Shown: one piece after another, positions 1 through 9,807 of the stretch | How the letters are laid out: each line of letters begins with the position of its first letter | How positions within the stretch are numbered: position 1 is the stretch's first letter | Source of the DNA: Segatella maculosa DSM 19339 = JCM 15638 | GTDB taxonomy: Bacteria > Bacteroidota > Bacteroidia > Bacteroidales > Bacteroidaceae | Assembly: GCF_000382385.1 (NCBI RefSeq) | Contig: NZ_KB908328.1 | Location: forward strand, 42,787-106,786 | Direction: 5' to 3' | DNA length: 64,000 bases | Translations under genes and position numbers: made by a program | Notes under the pieces: generated by a model | What the model was told of the DNA's origin: nothing | What the model saw: only the letters and a program-made list of their open reading frames with translations | The model's database searches: none

Positions 1-1
1 G

Positions 2-397
2 AAGCAGTGCCTTTTCACGGCCGACATCGCGCAAGCCTACCCTGCAGGGGCGGCGATAGACTCTTGGCTGCGTTCTTATCAACTGAAAAATAACAGCCTG
101 ATTGTCACTGATGACTTTACGTTAAAGGAGAAAAAGGCTGCCAATCAGCTCAATTTTATGACGTGGGGTGAGGTGGATACGAGCAAAAAAGGACGCATTC
201 GTATTCGCGTGAACGGCGTGAGTGCCGTGCTGAATTATGATGATGCCACGTTCACTCCGGCCATCGAGAAAATCGATTTGACCGACCCTCGCTTGTCAAA
301 GGTGTGGGGCGACGCCGTCTACCGCATCACCCTCACGGCCAAAGAACAGACACTGAAGGGCACATATCGCTGCACCATCAGTCGGGAAAACCATTAA
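2..397 (+). CDS. Heparinase II/III-like protein, C-terminal fragment (gene begins before the window)
   Basis: The frame is open from the first bases of the window, so only the last ~131 residues are present. The visible part has the beta-sandwich pattern of the C-terminal domain of heparinase II/III-like lyases: a run ending in SWLRSYQLKNNSLIVTDD, then LNFMTWGEV, and a strand-rich tail. Family members are secreted or periplasmic polysaccharide lyases acting on uronic-acid-containing glycans; the catalytic alpha-domain lies outside the window. The stop is only a few bases before the GH2 gene, so the two are probably co-transcribed and work on the same glycan. The family call rests on the C-terminal domain alone. 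Confidence 0.6.
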   Translation, partial: KQCLFTADIAQAYPAGAAIDSWLRSYQLKNNSLIVTDDFTLKEKKAANQLNFMTWGEVDTSKKGRIRIRVNGVSAVLNYDDATFTPAIEKIDLTDPRLSKVWGDAVYRITLTAKEQTLKGTYRCTISRENH

Positions 398-401
398 TAC
401 G

Positions 402-2486
402 ATGATCATGTCTACTTATCACAAATTCAATCATGGCAGAAGTCCATCGCTACAGCGCTGGCTTCTGCTCTTTTCATTATTGTTTTGCGGCCTTATAGCA
501 CAGGCCGAACGAACCCTTATCCCTATCAATGACAACTGGAAGTTCCGCTTTTCGCACGAAGTTCACAAGGAAAGCGGACAGCAAGTCAGCCTTCCACACA
601 CGTGGAATGCCATGGATGCACTCAGCGGAAAGCCCGACTATAAACGCGGAATAGGCAACTATAGCCGTTCGTTCCGCGTGCCCATGGCGTGGAAAGGCAG
701 GCGTATCTTCATCCGATTTGAGGGAGCCAATGCCGTTACCGACCTCTTTTTGAATGGCAAACACGTGGGAGAACATCGCGGAGGATACGGCGCTTTCATC
801 TTCGAACTGACCGACCTTGTGACCTATGGTGCCGAAAACAAGCTGCTTGTTCGGGTCAACAACGCCGAGCAATTGGACGTGATGCCGCTCGTGGGTGACT
901 TCAATTTCTATGGCGGAATATACAGAGAGGTGGCCTTGATGCTCACCAATGACGTGTGTATCTCGCCACTCGACTACGCTTCGCCGGGCGTTTACCTGCG
1001 TCAGACGAAGGTCGATGACCGGCAAGCCGACGTACATACCGACATTATGTTGGCCAACCGCACCGACAAGACGCAGGAGATCAGCGTCACAGTAGAGGCT
1101 TTCTCCGGCGAAAAGGCCGTGGCAAAGCAACAGAAAACCGTGAAGGTTAGTGCGCATGCCACCCTGCAGAAACTCACGATTCCATTCACCATCCTTCAGC
1201 CTCACCTTTGGAACGGCACGCAAGACCCCTATATATATAAGGTGAAAGTGTGCGTGTGGCAAGGTAAGACGCTGCTCGACGAAGTGGAACAGCCCTTGGG
1301 CTTGCGCTCGTTCCATGTCGATCCGGCCCGCGGTTTCTTCCTCAATGGCCGTCACCTGCCGTTGCATGGTGTCTGTAGGCATCAGGAACGGGCCCTCGTG
1401 GGCAATGCCCTCACACCGCAAGACATCGAGGAAGACGTGCGGTTGATGCGCGAAATGGGCGTCAATGCTGTGCGGTTGGCCCACTATCCGCAGTCGGCTT
1501 ATACCTACGAACAAATGGACCGGGCCGGCATAGTCACTTGGGCTGAGATACCATTTGTGGGCCCCGGAGGCTATGCCGACAAGGGATTTGTCGATAGCGA
1601 GGCCTTCCGTGCGAACGGAAAGCAGCAACTTCGCGAGCTAATCCGGCAGCATTTCAATCACCCGAGCATCTGTTTCTGGGGACTGTTCAACGAACTTAAG
1701 TACGACGGTGACAACCCCGTTGACTACATCAAAGAGCTGAATAATATTGCACATGCAGAGGACAACACGCGCCTGACCACCTGTGCAAGCAATCAAGATG
1801 GCGACATGAACTTCATAACCGACGTGATGGCGTGGAACCGTTACGATGGTTGGTATGGCTCAACGCCCTCGACTTTGGCCACGTTCCTCGACAAAATGCA
1901 TGCCGAACACCCCCAATTGCGCATCGCATTGAGCGAATATGGCGCGGGAGCATCGGTCAGACAGCAGCAGGATTCGCTGCGTCAACCCCGGCCGAACAGC
2001 TGGTGGCACCCCGAAAACTGGCAGACGTTCTATCACATTCGCAACTGGGATATCATCTCACATCGCCCATATCTGTGGGGTTCTTTCGTGTGGAACATGT
2101 TCGATTTCGGCGCAGCTCACCGCACAGAAGGCGATCGTCCGGGCATCAACGACAAGGGATTGGTGACGCACGACCGCCATATCAAGAAAGATGCTTATTA
2201 TTTCTACAAGGCCAATTGGACCACCGAACCGATGGTTTTCATTGCCGGAAAGCGTTGCACCCGGCACGAAAAGGCCGAAACGGAGGTGTGGGTGTTCTCG
2301 AATTGCAGCGAGGTTGCCCTCTCACTCAACGGTAAACCGATAGCCTCTCTCGCCCCGAACGACATCTCGCTCTGCACGTTCCGCGTCACGCTTCAGCCCG
2401 GATTGAACCGCCTTGTGGCCACAGCCGTGAAGGAAGGCAAGCGTGTCGAAGATGTATGCGAGGTGGAATTGGCAGACCGTCCTTAA
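402..2486 (+). CDS. Glycoside hydrolase family 2 (beta-galactosidase/beta-glucuronidase-like), secreted
   Basis: Retaining beta-glycosidase of 694 aa. A signal peptide (hydrophobic core WLLLFSLLFCGLIAQA, ~residues 20-35) is followed by the GH2 sugar-binding domain (FEGANAVTDLFLNGKHVGEH, with GGIYREV later), an Ig-like domain, and the TIM barrel starting at LHGVCRHQE. The proposed acid/base is E431 in GLFNEL and the nucleophile is E512 in ALSEYG. It ends soon after the barrel plus a short beta domain, so it belongs to the shorter GH2 architecture typical of Bacteroidota rather than the ~1000-aa LacZ type. ATG codons lie at 402 and 408; the start is not certain. It follows the lyase-like gene by 4 nt. 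Beta-galactosidase and beta-glucuronidase cannot be separated by eye. Confidence 0.85.
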   Translation: MIMSTYHKFNHGRSPSLQRWLLLFSLLFCGLIAQAERTLIPINDNWKFRFSHEVHKESGQQVSLPHTWNAMDALSGKPDYKRGIGNYSRSFRVPMAWKGRRIFIRFEGANAVTDLFLNGKHVGEHRGGYGAFIFELTDLVTYGAENKLLVRVNNAEQLDVMPLVGDFNFYGGIYREVALMLTNDVCISPLDYASPGVYLRQTKVDDRQADVHTDIMLANRTDKTQEISVTVEAFSGEKAVAKQQKTVKVSAHATLQKLTIPFTILQPHLWNGTQDPYIYKVKVCVWQGKTLLDEVEQPLGLRSFHVDPARGFFLNGRHLPLHGVCRHQERALVGNALTPQDIEEDVRLMREMGVNAVRLAHYPQSAYTYEQMDRAGIVTWAEIPFVGPGGYADKGFVDSEAFRANGKQQLRELIRQHFNHPSICFWGLFNELKYDGDNPVDYIKELNNIAHAEDNTRLTTCASNQDGDMNFITDVMAWNRYDGWYGSTPSTLATFLDKMHAEHPQLRIALSEYGAGASVRQQQDSLRQPRPNSWWHPENWQTFYHIRNWDIISHRPYLWGSFVWNMFDFGAAHRTEGDRPGINDKGLVTHDRHIKKDAYYFYKANWTTEPMVFIAGKRCTRHEKAETEVWVFSNCSEVALSLNGKPIASLAPNDISLCTFRVTLQPGLNRLVATAVKEGKRVEDVCEVELADRP

Positions 2487-2672
2487 GCCTTTGTACCAAA
2501 TTATTGCAACAACTTGATACATTTGCTTTGTTTATTGGCGGGCAACTCCTGAACCTTCAGGCCCATTCCAGCCCTCCCAAGAGGCTTCTCCGGCCTCTTC
2601 AAAAGAGGGCATAGTTAACCTGTCGATAGAAAACGGGTAAACACGTTGATTGTCGATGCGAATGTAGGGATC

Positions 2673-2710
2673 TTGGCTTTGAACTTTGACCATTGAACTT
2701 TGACCTTTAG
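2673..2710. repeat. TTTGAAC/ATTGACC heptamer-like repeat (module M1), copy 1
   Basis: Short tandem run of variants of TTTGAAC and TTTGACC in the intergenic space 2487-3232. A longer version occurs at 21886-21955, again just before the REP-like inverted repeat. The rest of the spacer holds modules M2 and M4 and the susC promoter; no gene is seen. Confidence 0.6.
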
Positions 2711-2745
2711 GATTCGTCTTATTATTAAGATGGATTGCTGACAAG

Positions 2746-2849
2746 AGGCATGTAGGGACGCACGGTTCGTGCGTCCGCTCAACCAACCATGCATATATGT
2801 TTTCAATTCTAATGGAGCGGACGCACGAACCGTGCGTCCCTACATGCCT
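2746..2849. repeat. REP-like inverted repeat (module M2), copy 1
   Basis: Two perfect 35-bp arms (2746-2780 and 2815-2849) in inverted orientation, separated by 34 bp. Each arm is itself a hairpin built on GGACGCACG-GTT-CGTGCGTCC. The same core occurs at ~21996-22095, ~44512-44610 and, as a half copy, at ~51125-51160. The paired-hairpin layout resembles BIME/REP elements of other bacteria; function unknown. Confidence 0.8.
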
Positions 2850-2940
2850 GTCGTGGGCGGATTGATGCGTAAAATGATGGAAGGGACAAGCTACTCCTAT
2901 ACATGCTGATTATCAACGGCTTATACCTTTCGTTTCCATC

Positions 2941-3016
2941 TCAGCCATTTTAGCGTCTAATATGGGCCATTTTGCACGACAATATGGCTGATATTGTGTG
3001 GCGAAATGGCTAGAAT
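2941..3016. repeat. 22-bp degenerate tandem array (module M4), copy 1
   Basis: Three consecutive 22-bp units begin at 2941, 2963 and 2985, followed by a partial unit. The first reads TCAGCCATTTTAGCGTCTAA; later units are in mirror orientation (AATATGGCTGA), so the array can fold back on itself. It lies ~90 bp upstream of the susC promoter. Confidence 0.75.
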
Positions 3017-3106
3017 AGCAATACCGTTTCATAGGGATTGCACAGCTTGATGAACTGGACTGTGATGCGTCGGAGGTTTGGTTTCGTTACTTTATTGGGG
3101 TGTTTC

Positions 3107-3137
3107 TTGTGCGTTTCACTGATTTTTGTTACTTTTG
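3107..3137 (+). promoter_or_regulatory. Bacteroidota-type promoter for the susC operon
   Basis: TTG at 3107-3109 and TACTTTTG at 3130-3137 with 20 bp between them, matching the Bacteroidota -33/-7 consensus (TTTG ... TAnnTTTG). Transcription would begin near 3145, upstream of the ATG at 3233, which argues against starts further upstream at 3038. The predicted leader contains a perfect CCCTCGT-AA-ACGAGGG hairpin at 3171-3186. Confidence 0.65.
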
Positions 3138-3232
3138 CATATCAAATCGTAACTCGCGATGGTCGTGTTCCCCTCGTAAACGAGGGAGGCTACGAGGGAG
3201 CGGAGGCCGCTGTGCATCGCAGAAGAGACATA

Positions 3233-6200
3233 ATGAAGATGCAGATGAATAGAATAACGTGTTTATGGCTGTGCTTGTTTGCAGGCATGACGGCCCATGT
3301 CGAAGCCGACGCAGCAGTAAGCAAGCTGCAAGAAACGGTGCAACAGGCTGATAACGAAGTGGCAGGACAGGTGCTCGATGAGGCCGGTCAGCCGCTTCCG
3401 GGCGTCACCATACGTATCGATGGTACCAAGAATGGGGCGTAGCCAGCGACTATGATGGCCGGTTTGCACTGCCCGTGGGAAAGAATCAAAGCCTGAAACT
3501 GACGTTTTCCTACATTGGTTGCAAGCCTCAGACACTGACCGTAAAGGCCGGAAAAGATGTCATTGTAATCATGGAAGACGATAAAGCCACGTTGAAAGAA
3601 GTGGTTGTGACGGGTTATCAGCAGATAGACCGCCGCAATCTGACGAGTTCCGTCTCGAGTGTCAAGATGGATGACATCGCCCGGGCAGGCATTTCGTCCG
3701 TCGATAAGATGCTGCAGGGGCGCATACCCGACCTTGTTCTCTCCACAACGAGCGGCGAAGTGAATGCCACACCGAAGATACGTATTCGCGGAGTGAGCAC
3801 ACTTATCGGTAATAGGGAGCCGCTTTGGGTGGTCGATGGCATTATTGTTAACGACCCGGTCAACCTGACTTCCGACGTTATCAACGACCCCGACTACGTC
3901 AATCGCATAGGGAATGCCATCTCAGGTATCAATCCTCAGGACATTGAACGCATCGATGTGCTGAAGGATGCGGCTGCAACAGCACTCTATGGAACGCGTG
4001 CAGCGAATGGCGTTATCGTTGTAACAACGAAGAAAGGACGGGCAGGTAGGCCCGTCATCTCCTATAATTTCACGGGTACAGTCCGCCATCGTCCGCGCTA
4101 TAGTGACCGGAAAATCGACCTAATGAACGCCAAAGAGCGTACGCAAGTGTCAAGGGATTTGGCTGCAATGCACTACACTTTTCCCTCAAATATGACCTAT
4201 ATTGGCTATGAAGATGCCCTGCAGAAGTATTACGGGGGCACCTATAACAGGAGCCAATTCGAGGCAGCTGTGGCCGCAGCCGAGGTGCAAAATACGGATT
4301 GGTTCAAGCTTCTGACACGTGATTCTTTCTCACAAGACCACTCAATCAACCTCTCTGGAGGTGCTGATAAGTTCCGTTATTACGCCTCATTGGGCTACAC
4401 CAACGACAATGATGTCATCAACCGCAACGGCAACGACCGCTATACAGCGGCCGCAAATCTTGACTTCACGCTCAACAACCAATTCCAATTGAGTCTCAAT
4501 TTGGGTATGCACACCGATAAACGCCGCTACGATCAGGGTGATGTTTCGCCCATTGACTATGCCTATAACACCAGTCGGGTAATCCCATCTCATACGGAAA
4601 GCAGCTATTTCTATTATAAAAAGATGTCAGTTGGCTCTGGTTCGTATGATTTCAATATCCTTAACGAACTCGATAACAGCTATATGCGCCAGCGAACTAA
4701 CGGCTTCAAGGCTACGGCCAACCTGCGTTATGCACCACTGGATTGGCTGGATTTCAATGCTATTCTGGCCTTTAACACCTCGAATACGAACATCGAGGGC
4801 TGGCATGGTGAGAAGAGTTGGTATGCAGCCGCACTGCGTCAGTCGCCTTACGGTATAGAGGCTCCGTCCACAAGTGAGATGCCTTTCGGCGGAGAACTCT
4901 CTGAAAACGATATCGATCAGCGTGATTGGACGGTGCGCCTACAGGGCAATCTGAACAAGAACTTCGGTCCCGAAGGTCACCACAACCTCAATATTGCGGT
5001 GGGTTTAGAGGCGAGTTCGACCCATTATATGGGTAATCTTTTCACGCAACGTGGCTACTATGCCGACCGAGGAAAGAGGTTCACGACAGAGATTCCCGAT
5101 AAGTATGCAGCCTATTTGAGATGGCTTGGGCGGAATATTCCGGTCATTACCGACAATCGAACCAACCTCGTTTCGGCCTATGGTACGGCATCTTACAGCT
5201 ATAAAGAGCTGTTTACACTGAACGCCAACACCCGTTATGACGGCTCAAACCGCTTCGGTGACCGCAGTAATGAGAAGATATTGCCCGTTTGGTCCGTGTC
5301 GGGTTTGGCCAATATCAAGCGCATATCAGACCTCAAAGCCACTTGGTTAGATGCTTTGGTTTGGAAGATTTCGTATGGAGGACAGGGTAATATGCTCGAA
5401 GGACAGACCCCTAAGCTGACCGTAAAGAAGGGAGCTTACGACACACATTACGGTGAAATGATATCCGAAGTGGACCGTTTTGCCAATCCGGACCTGCGTT
5501 GGGAGAAGACAAAGTCGTTCAACACGGGCATCGAGACCGCCCTTTTTCATAACCGACTGCTACTCTCTTTGGAGTATTACTACAAGAAAACAACCGACGC
5601 TTTCATGAATAAAACTATCTCCGATGTGAATGGTTATTCGGCTTATTACGTCAATTCGGGTCGCATTATCAATAAAGGTTACAACCTTTCTGTCACGGCA
5701 ACACCCGTCCAAACACGTGATTGGAACTGGTTACTTTCGGCATCTTTCTCGAAAGTCATCAACAGAATGAACACCATTCCTGGTGAAGATGCCTACGAAA
5801 TCAGCGACTATTTGGCAGGAACGGCTATCATTAATGGACAAGCTATCGGCACTTTTTACTCCTATCGTTTCGTGGGATTGAACCCTCAGGACGGTGGTCC
5901 TATGTTCGATGATTGGCAAGATAGGGCCCATGAACTTGTGGGATTGAATAAGTATGAGACTGCCATGAGGGTGCTTGAACGTAGTGGGAAGCGCGATCCT
6001 GACGTCACCGGGAGCTTCAGTTCCACTCTTAGTTACAAGCATTGGCGGCTGGGTTTGCTCATGGATTACGCTTTGGGAAAGAAGATCCGCCTGTTCAAAC
6101 TGTTCAATCAAGGCTCAGGTAGCAACACAGGGCCGGGCTATATCTATCCCGAATACAATCTGAACCGCGCGCTACTCGACCGTTGGAAGCGACCCGGAGA

Positions 6201-6582
6201 CGAGCGCTTGACAGACATTCCGTCGATTATGAGCATCAGTTCTCCCAACTTTTATCAGTATACCCAGCCTTGGTTCAATGGCGACAACTATAAGGGTGTG
6301 AAGTTAGGGACCGACCTTTGGACGATGTATGACTACAGTAACGTGCGCGTTGTCAGTGCCGATTATCTGCGATTGGCCTCCCTCAGTCTCACTTATGAGC
6401 TACCCCTCGCCCTCTTGATGAAGTGGGGTGTGCAGCGAATCGCTCTCTCTTTGACGGGAAACAACCTTTATACGTGGTGCGATAACAGGCTCAAAGGACA
6501 GACACCCATGCAGAGTGGCTTTGCCGAAGTGCAGCTTTCAGACACTCCTTATTATACCCTTGGCGTGAACATTCAGTTTTAA
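3233..6582 (+). pseudogene. SusC/RagA-family TonB-linked outer-membrane transporter, disrupted by a 1-nt frameshift
   Basis: TonB-dependent beta-barrel that imports oligomers bound by its SusD partner. Residues ~1-70 (start 3233, signal peptide MKMQMNRITCLWLCLFAG) carry the beginning of the carboxypeptidase-like domain (VAGQVLDEAGQPLPGVTI). The frame then meets a TAG at 3440, just after a GGGG run at 3434-3437. The other frame continues without loss (VASDYDGRFALPVGKNQS) through the TonB box region, the plug (LKEVVVTGYQ, RGVSTLIGNREPLWVVDG, YGTRAANGVIVVTTKKG) and the barrel to a terminal aromatic residue (GVNIQF). One extra G would restore NGGVASDYDG. Either a recent inactivation, a phase-variable tract, or a sequencing error in a homopolymer. 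Heads the operon with susD 17 nt downstream. Confidence 0.85.
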
Positions 6583-6599
6583 CGGAAAAGAAAATAACG

Positions 6600-8192
6600 A
6601 TGAAAGGCTTCAAATATATCCTCGCAGGCTGTGCAATGCTGGCCTTTGGAAGTTGCGGAGACTTCTTGAAAGAATACTCACAAGACACGGATTATGTGCG
6701 ATCATGGCGCGATTTGGACGAGCTTCTCATAGGTTCGGCCTATCAACCCCTGTATGCTGCCGCTACATTATCAACGGTTTCAGACCCTCAATACTTCCTT
6801 CATTTCCTCGCAGATGAACTGGATGAGACCTCAACAAGCGTCATTTCGGGTTACATGTCCTATGACGGTAAGGAGCGAGTCTTTGGTTATTACACGTGGC
6901 AGGCACGTAGTGGGCAGAACGAAACCTATACGGGTTACAACACAGAAAACCAGAGTTGGCAAGACTATTACAACCGAATCAATGTGGCAAACAATATCAT
7001 TGCCGAGGCTGCAGTGCTGAAAGAGGCCGGTGAAGAGGGCCGTCGAGGCCGATTGAAAGTAGACGGTGAGGCCCGTTTCCTGCGTGCTTATTACTATTTC
7101 ATGCTGGTGAATATGTACGGAAAGCCCTACTCGGCAACTGCAACAACCGACCTTGGTGTGCCATTGAAGACAACCGAAGTGGTGGAAGACCGTAGGTTTG
7201 GCCGCAATACGGTGCAGGAATGCTACGACCTCATACTCACTGACCTTCAAACGGCAGAGACCGAGCTGGCCGAATATGGTGCGCAACGATCGAAATATCG
7301 TGCGGATGCCACGGCCGTCAGGCTGTTATTGAGTCGCGTTTACCTGTATATGCAATACTGGGACAAGGCTGCCGAGTATGCCCGAAAGGTCATCGAGGCT
7401 CGTCCGAGCCTGGTCGATCTCAAGCGATTAAGTACAACCGACGGCGTCATCTCGCCCACTTCACCTGAGCTAATCTTCTCGATGGGTAGCAATTCCGTGA
7501 TGGAATACACCATCAACTACAGTAAATCGTTTCAAATTCCCGATGCTTTCTATCGGCTGTATGCCAACGACGACCTGCGAAAGACAAGGTATATATGGAC
7601 CAACGGCGACTTCCATGGCTATAAAAAACTACCTGCCAACGCAGCTTCCTTAGCTGCTTCAAGTCGCACAGAGACCGACCCCAAATACTATTTCGATGTT
7701 TATTACTACGGTTATCAGAACCAAACGAACGACATTTCAGATAAGAATTGCTTTCGAAGTGCCGAGGCTTATCTCAATTTAGCAGAGGCCGAAGCTTGCT
7801 TGGGCCATGATGTTGCAGCACAACAAGCCGTGAATACCCTGCGAAAGTCGCGCTATGCATCGGGTAGCAACTATCGGTTGACCTTCACGGGTGCCCCACT
7901 TATCCATGCCATTCGCGAAGAACGGGCTCGCGAACTGCTGCTCGAAGGCCACCGATGGTTCGACCTTCGTCGCTATGCCGTCTGTAAAACGGCCCCACAA
8001 ACGGCTACCATCACGCATCATTATTACTACTATCAGCAGCGCGACTCCGACGTTAAGACAGCCTTGCACACCTTTACATTGACGCCCGGTGACTGGGGTT
8101 GGACGCTTCCGATACCCGAATCGGCCAGAGAATTCAACCAGATGCCGCAGAACCCGCGCGGCGAACGCACCCATACAACACAGACTTTATGA
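6600..8192 (+). CDS. SusD/RagB-family outer-membrane lipoprotein
   Basis: Surface lipoprotein of 530 aa that captures substrate for the SusC barrel. The signal peptide ends at a lipobox (LAFGSC, Cys ~19), followed by FLKEYSQDTDYVRSWRDLDELLIGS, an N-terminal SusD pattern. TPR-like helices follow (RAYYYFMLVNMYGKPY, LLSRVYLYMQYWDKAAEYA). The C-terminal half has the conserved RSAEAYLNLAEAEA and IREERARELLLEGHRWFDLRRY motifs. It starts 17 nt after susC. Length is normal for the family. The substrate cannot be read from sequence; the neighbouring accessory proteins do not include a glycosidase, so a peptide or another nutrient is possible. Confidence 0.93.
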   Translation: MKGFKYILAGCAMLAFGSCGDFLKEYSQDTDYVRSWRDLDELLIGSAYQPLYAAATLSTVSDPQYFLHFLADELDETSTSVISGYMSYDGKERVFGYYTWQARSGQNETYTGYNTENQSWQDYYNRINVANNIIAEAAVLKEAGEEGRRGRLKVDGEARFLRAYYYFMLVNMYGKPYSATATTDLGVPLKTTEVVEDRRFGRNTVQECYDLILTDLQTAETELAEYGAQRSKYRADATAVRLLLSRVYLYMQYWDKAAEYARKVIEARPSLVDLKRLSTTDGVISPTSPELIFSMGSNSVMEYTINYSKSFQIPDAFYRLYANDDLRKTRYIWTNGDFHGYKKLPANAASLAASSRTETDPKYYFDVYYYGYQNQTNDISDKNCFRSAEAYLNLAEAEACLGHDVAAQQAVNTLRKSRYASGSNYRLTFTGAPLIHAIREERARELLLEGHRWFDLRRYAVCKTAPQTATITHHYYYYQQRDSDVKTALHTFTLTPGDWGWTLPIPESAREFNQMPQNPRGERTHTTQTL

Positions 8193-8215
8193 CCCGATTT
8201 TCAAGCAACAACGAT

Positions 8216-9106
8216 ATGAAAAGACGCAAACCATGCCTTACCCTCTTTGCCGTTGCCCTACTATTTACGGCTTGTACCGGCGAAGATGCCCTCACTCCAA
8301 GCCATGCCGACACTGATCCTTTCGTGGTTTCTGCGGCAGACAACAGGCCTGATACACGGCTCCGGCGCGACTTTCACGACAAAAACGGCAGCTATCTGCT
8401 CTTCAATGATACGCTCGCTAACGGCGAATTGTTAGACAACGGTTATGTGATGACGGCCGCAGAGAACAACATCGTCTATACCTACGACTATCTTTCGTCG
8501 TTCAACGAGAAGCAAAATGCCGCGCGATTTATCGAGCATGACCTCCTTCCCCACTTGGGAAAGCGGCTCCGTCCGTTCTCTTTTCTGCTCGTTAGTGGCA
8601 TTCATCGGTGGACAAGAAACGGCACATCGTTCTATCAGAACTACGACGAAAGCGACACACCACAGCTGGTTACGGGCGTTAGGAGCACGGCTATCGCCAT
8701 GAAAAGTGTTCCTTCCGATCCGGAAGAGCGGAAAACTTATGCTCAAACCTTGCTGAAAAGCATTCTCTCAAACGCCATTGTATTGCAGAGCGGTGGCAAG
8801 GTTGATGCCTTTAAAGCGGTCAGTAAAGATGCCTATGGCGGTCTTTATGACGGTCCGACTCCAGCAAACGAGGCCGAGAACATGTCACTGATGAATGCCA
8901 AAGGCTTTATTTCCGTTCACTATTCCTATGGTTTCCCCTATTTCGGAGCCTATCCTACGGTGTCCGAAGATGTGACAGCCTACGTTGTATTGGCTCTCGA
9001 AGCAACTGCCGACGCTGTGGAAACCACCTATTTAAGCTATCCGAAAATCATTGAAAAGTATCGATTGATGATAGAAGTCCTCAACGAACTGGGTTATATT
9101 AGATAA
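8216..9106 (+). CDS. Lipoprotein, possible divergent zinc-metallopeptidase-like protein of a SusCD operon
   Basis: Lipoprotein of 296 aa with signal peptide MKRRKPCLTLFAVALLFTAC. I chose 8216 because it puts the positively charged end next to the hydrophobic core; an in-frame ATG at 8189 overlaps the susD stop (ATGA) and is an alternative. Position after SusD and a C-terminal pattern (KGFISVHYSYG..., SEDVTAYVVLALEA..., KYRLMIEVLNELGYIR) recall the putative zinc-binding metallopeptidase lipoproteins often seen behind SusCD pairs, but I see no HExxH motif. If related, it has lost catalysis and may be a binding protein. The family assignment is inference. Confidence 0.5.
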   Translation: MKRRKPCLTLFAVALLFTACTGEDALTPSHADTDPFVVSAADNRPDTRLRRDFHDKNGSYLLFNDTLANGELLDNGYVMTAAENNIVYTYDYLSSFNEKQNAARFIEHDLLPHLGKRLRPFSFLLVSGIHRWTRNGTSFYQNYDESDTPQLVTGVRSTAIAMKSVPSDPEERKTYAQTLLKSILSNAIVLQSGGKVDAFKAVSKDAYGGLYDGPTPANEAENMSLMNAKGFISVHYSYGFPYFGAYPTVSEDVTAYVVLALEATADAVETTYLSYPKIIEKYRLMIEVLNELGYIR

Positions 9107-9111
9107 AGTGC

Positions 9112-9798
9112 ATGATGAAGAAGACTGTTTTTTACCTGATGATAGGTCTGCTGACACCGCTTCTCGCCGCATGTGGCAGCGATGAAGCCCCCGTTTTGGT
9201 GGATTTGAGTGCCAATAAACGCGGCTCATTCACTGATGCGCGTGATGCCAACACCTATCATTACGTCTCTGTGGGCGGCCTTGATTGGATGACGGATAAC
9301 CTGCGTTACGACACAGGAGATGATAACACGCGCAGCATTTATGCCACACAAGAGCTGCCGGGCGACAACGGAACGACCACTAACGCATGGACCGTGGCCC
9401 GCTATGGCTATCTCTACAGCTACGAAGGAGCCCTGACTGCCGCACCGGCTGGCTGGCGACTGCCCACTGATGAGGACTGGAAACGACTCGAAACAGCCTT
9501 GGGCATGACGCGGGAACAGGCAGACGGCGACCTTTGGCGGGGCAACGGACAGGCCGAAGTGCTTAACAGTGCGACGGGACTGAACTTGCTTTACGCTGGG
9601 TTTCACGACAAAAACTCCACCTCCTTTGCCCAACACTTCTTCTTCATGGGTGGCGTGGGCTACTATTGGACGGCCACTTCGCCCGCTGAAGGACTGGCCT
9701 TGTTTCGTAAGATACGCTATAACAGCAGCCAAGTCTACCGCCACACCACTAAAACCAACAATATGTTAAGCGTACGTTGCGTGCGCGATGCAAACTAA
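9112..9798 (+). CDS. FISUMP-domain lipoprotein
   Basis: Lipoprotein of 228 aa: signal peptide and lipobox (LLAACG, Cys ~21), then one FISUMP-like domain (Fibrobacter succinogenes major paralogous domain). Recognisable pieces are GGLDWMTDNLRYD, ARYGYLYSYEGAL, PAGWRLPTDEDWKRLE, the tyrosine/tryptophan motif GGVGYYWTATSP, and the terminal LSVRCVRD. These domains are common in surface lipoproteins of Bacteroidota and Fibrobacterota; their biochemical role is not established. It lies 5 nt after the previous gene and 9 nt before the thioredoxin genes, so it is part of the same operon. Confidence 0.85.
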   Translation: MMKKTVFYLMIGLLTPLLAACGSDEAPVLVDLSANKRGSFTDARDANTYHYVSVGGLDWMTDNLRYDTGDDNTRSIYATQELPGDNGTTTNAWTVARYGYLYSYEGALTAAPAGWRLPTDEDWKRLETALGMTREQADGDLWRGNGQAEVLNSATGLNLLYAGFHDKNSTSFAQHFFFMGGVGYYWTATSPAEGLALFRKIRYNSSQVYRHTTKTNNMLSVRCVRDAN

Positions 9799-9807
9799 TC
9801 CTGCCGT

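Noticed and set aside
477..1628. A 383-codon frame opposite the GH2 gene, and similar long antisense frames at 20837-21859, 22709-23917 and 33781-34851
   Set aside because: All lie exactly opposite confirmed genes and show no recognisable protein features.
3038..3232. Start of susC at ATG 3038
   Set aside because: The promoter at 3107-3137 lies inside this stretch and the signal peptide fits the ATG at 3233.
3434..3475. Programmed -1 frameshifting in susC
   Set aside because: No slippery heptamer or downstream pseudoknot is evident; a missing G is simpler.
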